Below are positions 8,837-18,783 of a DNA stretch of 32,599 nt, in pieces. Source of the stretch: Heterostelium multicystogenum (lineage: Eukaryota > Evosea > Eumycetozoa > Acytosteliales > Acytosteliaceae); contig RCNN01000232.1 in the NCBI GenBank assembly GCA_003667245.1, positions 1 through 32,599 of the forward strand, given 5' to 3'. How positions within the stretch are numbered: position 1 is the first letter of the stretch; every line of letters begins with the position of its first letter. A program made the translations under genes and the position numbers. The notes under the pieces are model-generated. The model saw only the letters and a list, made by a program, of their open reading frames with translations. It was not told the origin of the DNA and did not search any database.

Positions 8837-8841
8837 AAAAA
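8837..8841 (-). terminator. RNA polymerase III terminator of tRNA-Lys
   Basis: TTTTT on the minus strand begins 6 nt after the last base of the tRNA, the standard Pol III stop signal. Confidence 0.85.
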
Positions 8842-8846
8842 GGAAA

Positions 8847-8919
8847 CGCCCAATGTGGGGCTCGAACCCACGACCACACGGTTAAGAGCCGTGCGCTCTA
8901 CCGACTGAGCTAACCGGGC
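8847..8919 (-). tRNA. tRNA-Lys (anticodon CTT), no intron
   Basis: This is a 73-nt cloverleaf. The acceptor GCCCGGT pairs with ATTGGGC (two G-U pairs). The D arm is GCTC...GAGC and the anticodon stem CACGG/CCGTG holds loop CTCTTAA, giving anticodon CTT. The T arm is GTGGG-TTCGAGC-CCCAC and the discriminator base is G, as in Lys tRNAs. Internal A and B boxes are intact, and CCA is not encoded. The retrotransposon ends about 210 bp downstream of its 3' end. It reads AAG codons. Confidence 0.97.
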
Positions 8920-9198
8920 AGTTGATATCTAAAATGCATTTTTTTTAATTTTTTAATTTTTCATTCCTTCCATTTAAAAATGTAAACAAAACTAATTAGA
9001 GTTTTTAACTTTTAAAAGAATTATATTATTTTTATATTTCAAATAATATCCATTATCTATTTAATAAAATGATAAAGCATTTTAAAATTTGATGAAAAAC
9101 GAACGATTATTTTTCTCAAATTTGAGATAATTACTAAATCAATTTTTTCTAATCCCTCTCCTTTATTTATATTTATATTACATAATTGATTATTAGAA

Positions 9199-10585
9199 AT
9201 GGATAGTACACAGCAACCAGTCAACAAGGAGAGTTTGATTAGCGCAAGATTCATCACCAAAGATCCTAATATCAGAGTTACAGAGGTACCCATTGGTGTA
9301 CCTGAGCGTTTAGGACGTCTTGGACTCTCAGAGGTTGTCAACCATCTACGAGAAGAAGATGGTGCCCAACATAAGCCATTCGACTTTTTGATCAATGGAC
9401 AATTCATCAGAACAACCCTTGCCAAACACATCAAGAAGTATGCAATTGACACTGAGAAAGTAGTCAACATCGAATATATCGAAGCTATCACCGAACCAAA
9501 GCGTGAGCAAGAGAATCAACACGACGATTGGATTGCAAGCGTAGACGGTAGCTCGGCAGTGGGTCTCGCACTCACTGGTGGCTATGATTTTGGTGCCAGA
9601 ATTGTAGATAGCTCAGCCAACACTTTACTCACAGCAGTCGGACACCAAGCGGCCGTCAAATCGGTTGCCTGGACAAAGGCTACCAAGCGCAATCAGCTTG
9701 CTTTTCTCACAGCTTCACTCGACCAAACCATTAGATTCTGGAACGCAGATGCCGACGCCAAAACAGTACAACCAATGTGCATTTTCAAAGCCCATCACGG
9801 TTCAGTTGAAAGCGTTGCGCCCAACCCAGACGGATCCAGATTTGCATCAGGTGGATACGACAATAAGCTTCGACTTTGGGACTTACAGAACCTTCCGCAA
9901 CCACAGCCACCCCAACAACCAAGTAAAAAGAGCAGAAAGAACTCAACAGCAACACCAACCGATATTTTAGAACCAGCAGTTATTACGGTAAGTCGTAAAC
10001 CCTATTGACTTATCATCTTGAGCAATCTACTAACCTAAACTCAATTGAAATAACCTTGTGATTATAGGAAAGTTTAAGTACATTGGAAAAACATTCACAA
10101 CCAATTACAACTATTGATTGGCCAACACAATTCCAATTGATTTCGGGTAGTATGGACAAGAGCATTAAACTGTGGGATTTAGAGTCAATGTCAGATACAC
10201 AGACAATGATGTCATCAGCAGCACTCAATGTGATTTCATATTCGATCGAATCTGGTCTGATAGCCTCAGGTCATGCCGACCACGCCATCAGATTATGGGA
10301 TCCACGTATCAGCGACGGTAAATTCAACACAGGATCACTTTTATCACACAAGAACTGGGTCACTTCCATCAGCTGGAAGCCAGGATCAAACTCACAGCTT
10401 CTCTCAGGTTCGCACGACGGCACTGTCAAGCTGTGGGACATTCGTTCAAAGATTCCATTGTTCACCATCGAAAAGCACACCGACAAAGTATTATCATGCG
10501 ACTGGCTAAGTAACCCAGCCGACCCATCGAACCATTCATCATTTCTGGTGGTGCCGACACCAAATTGAAGATCTACAATAATTAA
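9199..10585 (+). CDS. wdr12: WDR12/Ytm1 ribosome biogenesis WD-repeat protein
   Basis: Residues about 13-95 form the NLE domain (start ARFITKDPNIRVTEVPIGV), followed by WD repeats ending in FWN, LWD, LWD, LWD, LWD and KIYNN. This pairing is typical of WDR12/Ytm1, which with Pes1/Nop7 and Bop1/Erb1 forms the PeBoW complex needed for maturation of the 60S subunit in the nucleolus. An intron at 9988-10067 (GTAAGT...ATAG, 80 bp) joins IT to ESLSTLEKH in phase 0. A 1-nt frame break near 10530-10540 separates the penultimate segment from the true C-terminus ISGGADTKLKIYNN, with TAA at 10583-10585; without that correction the frame ends early at 10568. The restored length of about 435 residues fits the family. 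A Gln/Pro/Ser-rich insert lies between repeats 2 and 3. Confidence 0.92.
9988..10067 (+). other. Intron in wdr12
   Basis: Donor GTAAGT, acceptor TTATAG. It is AT-rich and contains CTAAC-type branch-like sequence. Both flanks code for continuous WDR12 sequence in phase 0. Confidence 0.85.
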
Positions 10586-10646
10586 GTAAAAAATAAATAA
10601 TAAACACTTAAATTAGACCATCAACTGATTTGTCATCAGAAGCCAA

Positions 10647-10662
10647 GGGTGGAGTGGGGTGG
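10647..10662 (+). other. G-rich run, possible G-quadruplex
   Basis: GGGTGGAGTGGGGTGG lies in the 163-bp spacer between wdr12 and the next gene, preceded by a small hairpin (CTGAT...ATCAG, 10625-10639). Such G density is unusual in this AT-rich window. It could form a two-tetrad quadruplex in the 3' UTR of wdr12 or the promoter of the next gene. Confidence 0.4.
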
Positions 10663-10748
10663 TGCTGAATTGGGCTCAAACTGATCATGATGATGATTGA
10701 ACAATCGAAAAAAAAGGAAATTTACTTAAATTGAAACAAACTGTTACA

Positions 10749-11640
10749 ATGTTAAATAGATTAATTAGTAAATCTAATAAACTATATAGTAATCTATATT
10801 CGATTAATAATAAATCTAGTTTATTATTAAATACTAGTAATTGTAGAGTATTATTAAGCGTTAGTAATCATGCTTATTCAACAAGTTCAAGCAATAGCGA
10901 TCCAAAGAAGATAAAAGATATATACAAAGACAGGTGATAAAGGTACTTCTAGTCTGTTCAATGGCGAAAGAAGACCAAAGGATGATCAAATATTCAATGT
11001 ATTAGGTGATCTAGATGAATTGTCTGCTCATATTGGGTAAGCATTCAGAGAGTACTGTGTGCTGCTGATAAGATCGCGGTGGTGATTCTAATCTTTCCAA
11101 TGCTAGTTTGTCGATTGATTTCATTAAAATGAATAGGAATGAAAACTGGTGGAGCCGAACTGTCTGCCAAGATTAAAGAGTTGGAAGTTATTCAGTGTTT
11201 TGCTGTTGGATTTAGGTTCGCATGTGGCTACGCCTCGTACTAGCTCGCCCGATGCACACTTGAGAAGAACAGGCTTCTCGGAAGATCATATCACTCAGCT
11301 AGAGTCGCAAATCGACGCAATCGATTCAATTTCTTCCACCTCTGAGAAACTTTATACTTCCAGGAGGAAATGTCGTTTCTTCGCAATTGCATGTATGCCG
11401 CAGTGTCTGTAGAAGATGTGAAAGACACCTTGTGCCACTGTTAGTTGGCGAATATATAGAACCTGCAGCTTCAAAGTACATCAACAGATTGAGCGACTAT
11501 CTATTCACAATCGCAAGATACGCATCCTATGTCAGCAATTCACCAGAATCTATCTATCGAACACCCAAAGAAAGAGAATCTCCCAAAAATTACCAACGTA
11601 AACTAGATATAGTTTCGATGAAAGAGAACAACAAAACAAC

Positions 11641-11672
<32 letters not shown>

Positions 11673-11716
11673 CCAAGAAATATAGCAAGGTAATATGTTA
11701 TAAAAATTCAAAATAA
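10749..11716 (+). CDS. mmab: Cob(I)alamin adenosyltransferase (MMAB/PduO type), mitochondrial
   Basis: It makes adenosylcobalamin, the cofactor of methylmalonyl-CoA mutase, from cob(I)alamin and ATP. Diagnostic pieces occur in order: [19 protein letters not shown] (the ATP-binding N-terminal motif), [31 protein letters not shown], then [11 protein letters not shown], matching the family RRxER helix, and a final helix with [15 protein letters not shown]. Residues before IYTKTG are Ser/Asn-rich with several basic residues, fitting a mitochondrial presequence. ATG 10749 is the first in-frame start. An intron runs about 11037-11136 (GTAAGC...ATAG). Frame breaks occur near 10918, 11190 and 11330. 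The C-terminal reading past about 11590 runs into an AAT microsatellite, so the real stop is uncertain; a stop in another frame is at about 11608. Confidence 0.88.
11641..11669 (+). repeat. AAT trinucleotide microsatellite
   Basis: About nine AAT units close to the 3' end of the adenosyltransferase gene. In frame they would code for Ile or Asn runs, which are common in dictyostelid genes. Confidence 0.8.
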
Positions 11717-11772
11717 TCACAATAATAACATTCTTGTTTAGAAATAAAACTTATATAATATTTTCCTCAAGG

Positions 11773-11774
<2 letters not shown>

Positions 11775-11813
<39 letters not shown>

Positions 11814-11814
11814 T
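11775..11814. repeat. AT dinucleotide microsatellite
   Basis: An almost uninterrupted run of AT repeats (one break near 11804) immediately before the hairpin-rich stretch. Confidence 0.85.
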
Positions 11815-11822
11815 TGTTGTAA

Positions 11823-11978
11823 TGATGACCAGATGTCTTTATCTCCATAACAGTTGTTCTTTATTGCTTTGATATTTTATTGACTTGCCTGGCTCTACAG
11901 CTAAATACAAGTCAGAGGATTGTGGCATTTGAAATGCTGTGAGTGGTTTTTTCAAGAATCCACTATCTACAAACCTGA
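11823..11978 (+). ncRNA. Candidate structured small RNA (snoRNA-like)
   Basis: This stretch is richer in GC than its surroundings and has a row of exact hairpins: AGAT/ATCT (about 11831-11844), TGACTTG (11881-11887) with CAAGTCA (11908-11914), GCATT/AATGC (11925-11937) and AGTGG (11942-11946) with CCACT (11960-11964). AGAGGA at 11914-11919 fits an H box (ANANNA) between hairpins, and ACA at 11969-11971 follows the last hairpin, as in H/ACA snoRNAs. TGATGA (11823) and CTGA (11975) would instead suit a C/D RNA. No protein frame is open. The class and strand are uncertain. Confidence 0.3.
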
Positions 11979-12488
11979 GCAATTAATATTAGTGTGATTT
12001 GTTTGTTCAAAAAAAAACCAATATATTTTTAAATTTAATTTATTTTTGTTTTCTATTTTTTTAAAAAAAATTTTCAAATCAACTAATTAGTAAACAATAA
12101 TTATCAACATTGTATTTCCACAATAGTAGAAAAACAATAACAACCAAAGTCACATTAGTTAGTATTATTTATATCAACATTCTATAGTCAATTAAAAAAC
12201 CCCAAAAAACAGAACGTTATGGTAAGTACTCAATATTCTCAAATATTTAACAGTCATTTCATTTATAAATAGAAAGATTACTACTACTACAATTCAAACT
12301 TGATATATTTGGAAAATATGCAAATATTCAACTTAAACACATTACAATTCAATTAGCAATAGCAAACAATAACAACAAGCTTCTATCTGTCTATTATTAT
12401 TATTATATATTTAGAATTTAAATGGTTAGTCATTTGTTTTATAATACTAATTACTTTTTATATAAAACAAATTTAGTAATATCCTATA
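11979..12488. other. AT-rich upstream region with possible non-coding 5' exons
   Basis: An ATG at 12219-12221 is followed at once by GTAAGT. Several AG acceptors (near 12272, 12356, 12413 and 12476) lie before the first convincing coding exon at 12489, so the large downstream gene may have spliced 5' leader exons. Otherwise only A/T-rich sequence is seen. Confidence 0.35.
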
Positions 12489-15400
12489 ATGAAATCATCA
12501 TCTTCGCCATCGTCATCATCGCCTTCGAATACATATAAAATCAGCAAGAATGCTACACCACCTTTAAATATGATAGGTATGATATAGATAGGGGGATAAA
12601 TAGATAGAGGGTTTGAAGATTTACTATGATAAACTTACCAAATTGATCACTATCATAATGAACCAATATATAGGTTAGAACAACACATAAACCAACACAG
12701 ATTACCATCGTTGGCTTCAACAGGCTCAACCTCTAGCACAAAGTCAAAATTTCAACCTATAAATCTTACCGAGTGAAAAGAGTGAGAGTGGTCCAGAGGA
12801 GAAGCAGCTCCCCTCGAGCACATCGGTCTGGGGTAGTGGTGGTGGTGCTGCCGCAGTGCTGCAAGCCGGCAAGTCAAATATATCCACACCGACCACCCCG
12901 TCCACAACCACTACCACCTCTACTCTGACACCCATATCTTCATCAACACCCAGCACCTCGACTACTTCGACCACTCCAACTGTATCCACTCCTGGAATCA
13001 GCAGCAACAGTTTAAGTAGAGAAAGTAGCTCAACCAACTTGATGGGCAGCAGCAGCAGCAGCAATAAGCCACTTTGACAACAGCCACAGCAGTGGAAGTT
13101 CAACACCTTATGTTGCAACATCATCATCACATGTATCATCAGCAAACCTCCCCCTTAGCAGCCCCAAACCTGGCTACCCAATCATCACTTTGCCCATCAC
13201 CATCGATTTCAACACCAACTGGCTCAAAACACACCTGCATACAGCAATGACGATCACAATATGAAAAGCAGTGCAGAATCTTACAGCAGACCATCAAGTA
13301 TATGTGAGTAGTACCAATTGATTTGAAAGAGAGAGAGATCGATCATCGTAACTAACTCATTATTTAGATGAAAGAGATGAATCATCATATAATAATAGCA
13401 ATTATTCATCAAAGAAGTCATATCAAGATAATACATTATCTTCTCCTCAATCTTCACAGAGATCGTCAGTTCAATTGAGTTCACCATCCGGTCAGAACAA
13501 ATCATCCTCATCACCAACGACAACCACATCAAACAATTCGGGATCAAGTGGTAGTTCATTATCAGTTACTGCTGCAACAATCACTTCACCGGGTTCAACC
13601 ACCTCACCAACAAAATCATCGTCGGGTGTTTCCGATATTTTTGGAAATTCATGGGCCAACACCGACTGGGCTAACGATGAGGATCCAATGGATTACTCAA
13701 AGCCGTTGGTGTTTATTGATGAGAATATTGCACAGGCCAAGAACGTGAGACAGAATTGAAGCGACAAGAAGAGGAACGTGAGCGTTTGCGTCAAATCGAA
13801 GAGGAAGAAGAGAGGATCAGACAGGAAGAGGAGAGACTTCGTCTTGAGCAAGAAGAGTTACAGCGTCAGCATGAAGCAGCAGAGCGTGAAAGACAAGAGT
13901 TGCTCAGAATCAACGAGAGAAAGAGGAGATGGCTCGCAGAGAAGCAGAGTATTTGAGACAAGAGAAGGAGCGTAAGGATTTCATGAACGAAGAGATCAAG
14001 AAGCGTGTTGAACAAGCCAACGAAACCGACCGTATCAGATCTGAACGTGCTAAAAAGAAGTTAGAGGAGCTCGAAGCAAAGGACAGAGAAGAAAGAGAAA
14101 GACAACGTCAAATCGAAATGCGTGAGCGTGAAGAAAGAGAACGCGAGCGTGAAGAGAGAGATAGATTTAAGCACGGAGGACCACAGCCAAGAAGACAGTC
14201 ATATGGTCAGTATTCACAGCAGCAATACGATGACAGAGATAGATACAATAATAGACGTCCAAACCAAATGATGCCTCCACCACAGCAGCAAAGCGGACCA
14301 TTCAGAAGAGATGACAGACGTTATAATGAGAGAGATGGTATGAATCGCCCTCCAAGCATGGACAGAGACAGCAGAGAAAGAGACAACAGAAGATCCACGA
14401 AAGAGAGAGAGGTCCCATGCCAATGAGACTCCCAGAAGGAAGAAGATCAAACGAACGTCCAGCTTCACTTGAGAGACCTATGGAGTACAATGACAGAATC
14501 ACCAAGAGATCATTATGACAAGGATAGAGGTGACAGAGGTAGATTTCATCACTTTGATAATAGAAGAGATGATTTTTGGCCGTCATCCACATGGACTATA
14601 CGACAGAGATAGAGATAGAGAGAGAGAAAAGAGATCATGATAGCAGAGAAAAGAATGGATAGAGACCATGCTCACCCACATCACTACGACAGAGAAAGAC
14701 CAGATAGAGACTACCCACATCCTCCACACGGAGAAAGAGATCATAGAGACAGGGATAGGGATAGGGATAGAGATAGAGATGATATGATTGAGAAGAGATC
14801 GAGATAGAGAAAGAGATAGAGGTGATTTCCATCACCAATATCGTCCATGATGATCGTGACCGTGACCGTGATCGCGAAAGAGATATGAGAGGTGACTATC
14901 ATCACGATTTTAGAGATCAACATCATCATCATGATAGGGATAGTAGAGACAGCAGAGATAATAGAGATAGCAGAGATAGGGGATTCCCTCCACAAAGAGA
15001 TAACAGAAATTATCAAGAGAGCTTTGATAATCGTGGTGAATATAGAGAACACAATCATCTACCACCCATCAATACTCACAATCCAATGCCACCTCCTACT
15101 CATGGATACAATCAGCAACCTAGAGGGAGACCAGATGACCACCAAATGAGAAAGATGGAAGGCAACAGAGGAGGTTTCAATGACAACTTTGATAGAACAG
15201 AAATGATCGTTATCCACCACACCATCAACAACAGCATCACAATCAACACCCACAACAATATACTCGACAGCCATATCATAATAATCAGCAACAACAGTAT
15301 CAACACAATTCACACTATCAACAACAACAGCAAAACTATCCAAAGACCATTTTAACTAAAGATAAGTCACAATCTGATCTCAAGAATGAGCTTCCACTTC

Positions 15401-16815
15401 CACAAGAGTCGAAATCGTCTCCACAGCTCTCCTCGAAACCATCAGAACAAAATCAAGAACTACAAACTCCTGAAATCTCTTCAACTAAGCCTGTAGATAA
15501 CTCTGTAGATAATCAATCAACTCTCTCCGCTTCTACCACTCAAATTACACAGCCAGAGGCATCCATCCCCGAATCATCCAACAATCCTTTGGAAGGTAAT
15601 GTTGAATCATCATCATCGCAAACATCACAACAAAAACAGGAAAATGTAGATAAATCGACGGCACCACAAACATCAATGAACAAACGATATAACAACAATA
15701 ACAATAATAATAATAAGCAAAGTAATTTTAATAGATCGAATTCCAATGAAGGCAACAACATTAGAAAATATAATCAACAATCTCAACAACATCAAATATT
15801 GAAAAGAGAGAAAAGTAAAGAGGAATTCACTAAAAAAGATAGAGATAGTTCATTGAATCAGTCACAAGAGTTCAAACAACAACAAAAAGATGGTCCATCA
15901 AATTCACCAATTGAGAATGCTTCTCAACAATCTTCATCACAGCCAACTCCAATTCATAGATCAAAATCCAAAAGAGTGGACAAAGAAGGAGCTTTCTTCA
16001 AGCCAGGAAAGCAATAAGAGTGAGTCAGATGAAAAGCCAAAGAAAGACAAGAGAAATGACCAAAGAGATAAAGGTGACTACAACAAGGGTGATAGAAAGT
16101 ATCAAGGACAGCGTGGTGACAGACCCGATAGAGATCAACAGCAGCAACGTGGTGATAGAGACTTGAAACGTTCTGGTTCATTCAAGAACAGTGGTGGAAC
16201 CTATCAGAAGAAAGAGCAGCCCAGCGATAAAGAATCTTGGAAATCAAGTCAAGATAGTTCCAAGCAAAACAAGCCCCCAGCTAATACTGGTGATGTCGCA
16301 GCTGCTCCAGTAGCTACTCCTGCTCCAGCACCTGTTTTCAGTACCAGCTCCCAGCCCACCAATCAATGCTTGGGTTGTAAAACCTGCCTGGGAACAAGTG
16401 ACAGCTCCTGCCGCTCCATCAACACCTTCTCCACCTCCAGCAGCTGCTCAAACTCCATCGACCCAACAGCCATCACCTGCTTCGAACAATAGCAACCCAC
16501 AAGCACAGAACATAAAGCAACACTCACAAGGAAAGTCACCAAAGGATCACAAAGGAACATCATCATCCCCATCTCCACAACGACAATTCAAACAGAAATA
16601 TGATTCTCCACAGCAACAAAACGGTGATGCCAACACTAGTGGATATAAGAAAAAAGTCAGGACAACAAAGCAGTGACAAGAAAAAGAATCAACAATATGT
16701 CGCAAAGAATCCACAACCCACCACCAATACTCCTCCATCGACTACTACATCTACTCCTCCTTCCTCCACAACCACTACCTCCTCGAACACTCTAAGTAGT
16801 GAATCCAAACAATAA
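12489..16815 (+). CDS. Large low-complexity protein, PRRC2/BAT2-like, frame-disrupted
   Basis: All pieces lie on the plus strand and run in series. First comes a Ser-rich start (ATG 12489), then an intron from 12577. The next part is a short conserved-looking segment, KFQPINL then (after a frame break near 12770) a stretch ending SVWGSGGGAAAVLQAGKS. The PINLPS-type motif followed by S-WGS resembles the BAT2 N-terminal domain of plant MOS1 and animal PRRC2 proteins. Ser/Thr/Pro tracts and an intron at 13304-13367 follow. The segment DWANDEDPMDYSKPLVF resembles the acidic WA...DYS motif of PRRC2. A long Glu/Arg coiled coil (13756-14160), RERDRD/Gln/Asn repeats (14160-15800) and a Lys/Gln/Pro-rich tail (stop at 16813-16815) complete it. 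At least seven frame changes are needed. Family members act in RNA metabolism and stress-granule biology, so an RNA-related role is inferred. The family call is tentative; the gene itself is clear. Confidence 0.6.
13304..13367 (+). other. Intron in the PRRC2-like gene
   Basis: Donor GTGAGT after codons SRPSSIY, acceptor TATTTAG before codons ERDESSYNN. 64 bp. Confidence 0.7.
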
Positions 16816-17175
16816 TCATAATATAAATAAATAAATAAACCTCAATAATAGCCTACTCCCTTCTATCCCAAACAACTACATTATCAAAAAAGAAAAAAAA
16901 TACCAAGCCAAGCAACCAACAACCAACATCAATAATTTATTATATATAATGTATTTTAAAAAAAATATTACTTCAAATCAGGTTAATAATAAATGTAACC
17001 GACCATTCTATTTATAAATATTCCAGTCTGATTAAGGATAAATTATTTCTTTGTTTTCCATATTTATTATTTGACAGCCGGAAGTTGGAGTTTACCATTT
17101 TCCATGGAATCGTGTCATTGGATGTATACATGTCGATGATAATGATAGATTTAGTTGACTTTTCTCTTTTTCTTT
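16816..17175. other. Spacer between convergent genes
   Basis: The 3' ends of the PRRC2-like gene (+) and the SAP gene (-) face each other here. AATAAA-like signals occur just after 16815. No other feature is seen. Confidence 0.6.
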
Positions 17176-18540
17176 TCAAACATAAAGAGTACTTGTAAAT
17201 GCATCATATAGATTGGCTGTGCTCTTGCTCTTCAAGGTGCTGTTGGATTCTCTCCAGATTTTCCAATTCTTTTCAACCTCATCCTCGTCAGATTGTGGAC
17301 TTCCTATTTGCTGTTTCTTAATTTTCTTTTTACTGCTGTTGCTACTATCTTTATGACTACTCAGTGTATTCTTTTTCAAAACAGAATTGATAATTGATTT
17401 CTTCCTTGGTTCCTCAACTTCACTGTCTGATGATGAATTATCTTTGTCTTCCTGCTCATCCTCATCCTCATCTTCCGCTTCCACATTCTCTTCTTCGTCT
17501 TCACTTTCGTCCTCTTCATCTTCATCTTCTTCGATCTGAGCATTCATGGATAGAATGAATTTCTCCAACCTCTTCTTTAATTGGGTTTTTGTTCCAGTTG
17601 TATCGAGATCATTCATCTCCAACATTTCAATGAGGTCCTCCTTTGTCATGGTATCGGTATCAAAGGTTTCTCTGTCTCCACCTTGAATCTCTTCTAGATG
17701 TGATATTTGCCATTGCTTTGGTTTGAAACGATGGTGAAGGAGGTGAACCAGGTGCATTATAATCTCCTCTTTTGTCTCGTTCCTTCTCTTTCATGTATAG
17801 CTCTCTTTCATATCTCTCGATAACATCCCTCTCTTTAGAATTGGTGCATGGAACAAAACGTGTACGCTCACCTTTGATGATGGTTATCAACTTTATTTTT
17901 ACTGTTTTGATTGAAAGTAACTCGCTTCTTTGATGTTTCAGGATCAACTTCAGTACTGGCCTTTTCTTCTTTGTTTTCTTTACAGTTGGCACAGCCTTAA
18001 GAATACCTTTTATCTTGACTTCCTCTTTTTCTTGCTCTTTTATCTCCTCTTCTTCTACTTCTTCGTCACTTCCTTTAGCTTCTTCCTCTTCATTATCCGC
18101 TTCTTCTTCTTCTTCCTCCTCTTCTTCAATATGCTGTGGTACTACTTTTCTTCTTCCTCTATGTAACAATGGAGTGGATGTCGTTTGTATCAATTTGTTC
18201 TTTGGTGTTACTACTGTTGGTGTTGAGCTGATTGTAAGAGCATTTTTATTACTACTACTCTTTCTTTTAGTTGAACTATTACTACTCTGACTATTTACAA
18301 TAAAACTATTATTTTCTTTATTTGAATCCTCTTGATCTACTATTGCTGATTTTACTTTTCTTTGAGTTGTGATAGTTTAATATTACTGATATGATCGATG
18401 GTTTATTGGCACCAAAAGCAACTTCTAATTGATGTGACTTGCAGTATCTTTTCAAAACAATCCAAAGTAAAATCATTAAGATTCTCTCCAACAATATCAA
18501 TTGTTATATCTTTAGGATTGTTTGATAATTTATTAACCAT
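17176..18540 (-). CDS. Acidic nuclear protein with two SAP-like segments
   Basis: ATG 18540 (MVNKLSNNPKDITIDIVGE). Near the N-terminus, after a frame break near 18450, is a SAP-like helix-extended loop-helix: YCKSHQLEVAFGANKPSII, where the GANKP turn matches the SAP G-x-K-x-x-L pattern. A Ser/Asn/Lys linker with an AT-hook-like HRGRRKV and a long Glu tract follow. A second, clearer SAP domain is LIEMLEMNDLDTTGTKTQLK (about 17625-17570). An Asp/Glu tract, basic Ser/Lys stretch and C-terminal WKIWRESNSTLKSKSTANLY close the protein. SAP domains bind AT-rich or scaffold-attached DNA in chromosomal proteins, so a chromatin or RNA-processing role is inferred. A second frame break lies near 17690. 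Low-complexity acidic tracts are typical of dictyostelid nuclear proteins. Confidence 0.7.
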
Positions 18541-18647
18541 TCTCTATCTCTATCTATTCTATCTCTTTACATTAATTTGATTAATATCAACATGTCCTCA
18601 CAGACTCCACAATTTGCCCAAAATGCAATCAACCATTGAACTTGTCA

Positions 18648-18657
18648 CCCGCCAAAA
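18648..18657 (-). promoter_or_regulatory. E2F-like site upstream of the SAP gene
   Basis: TTTTGGCGGG on the minus strand, about 110 bp before ATG 18540. It matches the E2F/DP consensus TTTGGCGGG on one side and is striking in AT-rich DNA. Binding is inferred, not shown. Confidence 0.35.
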
Positions 18658-18677
18658 TTTAAAAACTCTTAATTTCA

Positions 18678-18701
18678 AAATAACATAACGTTATGTTATT
18701 T
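18678..18701. repeat. Perfect 24-bp palindrome
   Basis: The left half AAATAACATAAC is followed directly by its exact reverse complement GTTATGTTATTT. It lies about 140 bp upstream of the SAP gene start and 83 bp downstream of the actin stop codon, so it could be a dimeric transcription factor site for the SAP gene or a hairpin after the actin gene. Confidence 0.85.
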
Positions 18702-18783
18702 CATGACCATATCAAGTTAATCCACTGCAAAGATGATACTTATCCTATTGGGTTATTATTATAAATAAATACTATTGATATTA

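Noticed and set aside
8641..8840. An extra downstream B box for the tRNA gene
   Set aside because: No GGTTCGANTCC-like sequence was found in the 200 bp downstream on the minus strand.
9057..9491. Minus-strand frame overlapping the start of wdr12
   Set aside because: It lies opposite the well-conserved NLE domain and continues into AT-rich promoter DNA; no independent support.
11775..11814. AT repeat as a promoter TATA box for the structured stretch
   Set aside because: It is a simple microsatellite; dictyostelid DNA is full of such runs, and no start site can be inferred.
14635..15345. Open minus-strand frames opposite the PRRC2-like gene
   Set aside because: They are mirror images of AGA/GAT-rich and CAN-rich plus-strand repeats that code for Arg/Asp/His/Gln tracts; composition (Ser/Ile/Leu runs) shows they are shadows.
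18592..18639. A 15-codon plus-strand frame starting MSSQTPQF
   Set aside because: It ends at once in TGA, has no plausible splice partner before the actin 3' end, and probably lies in the SAP gene 5' region.
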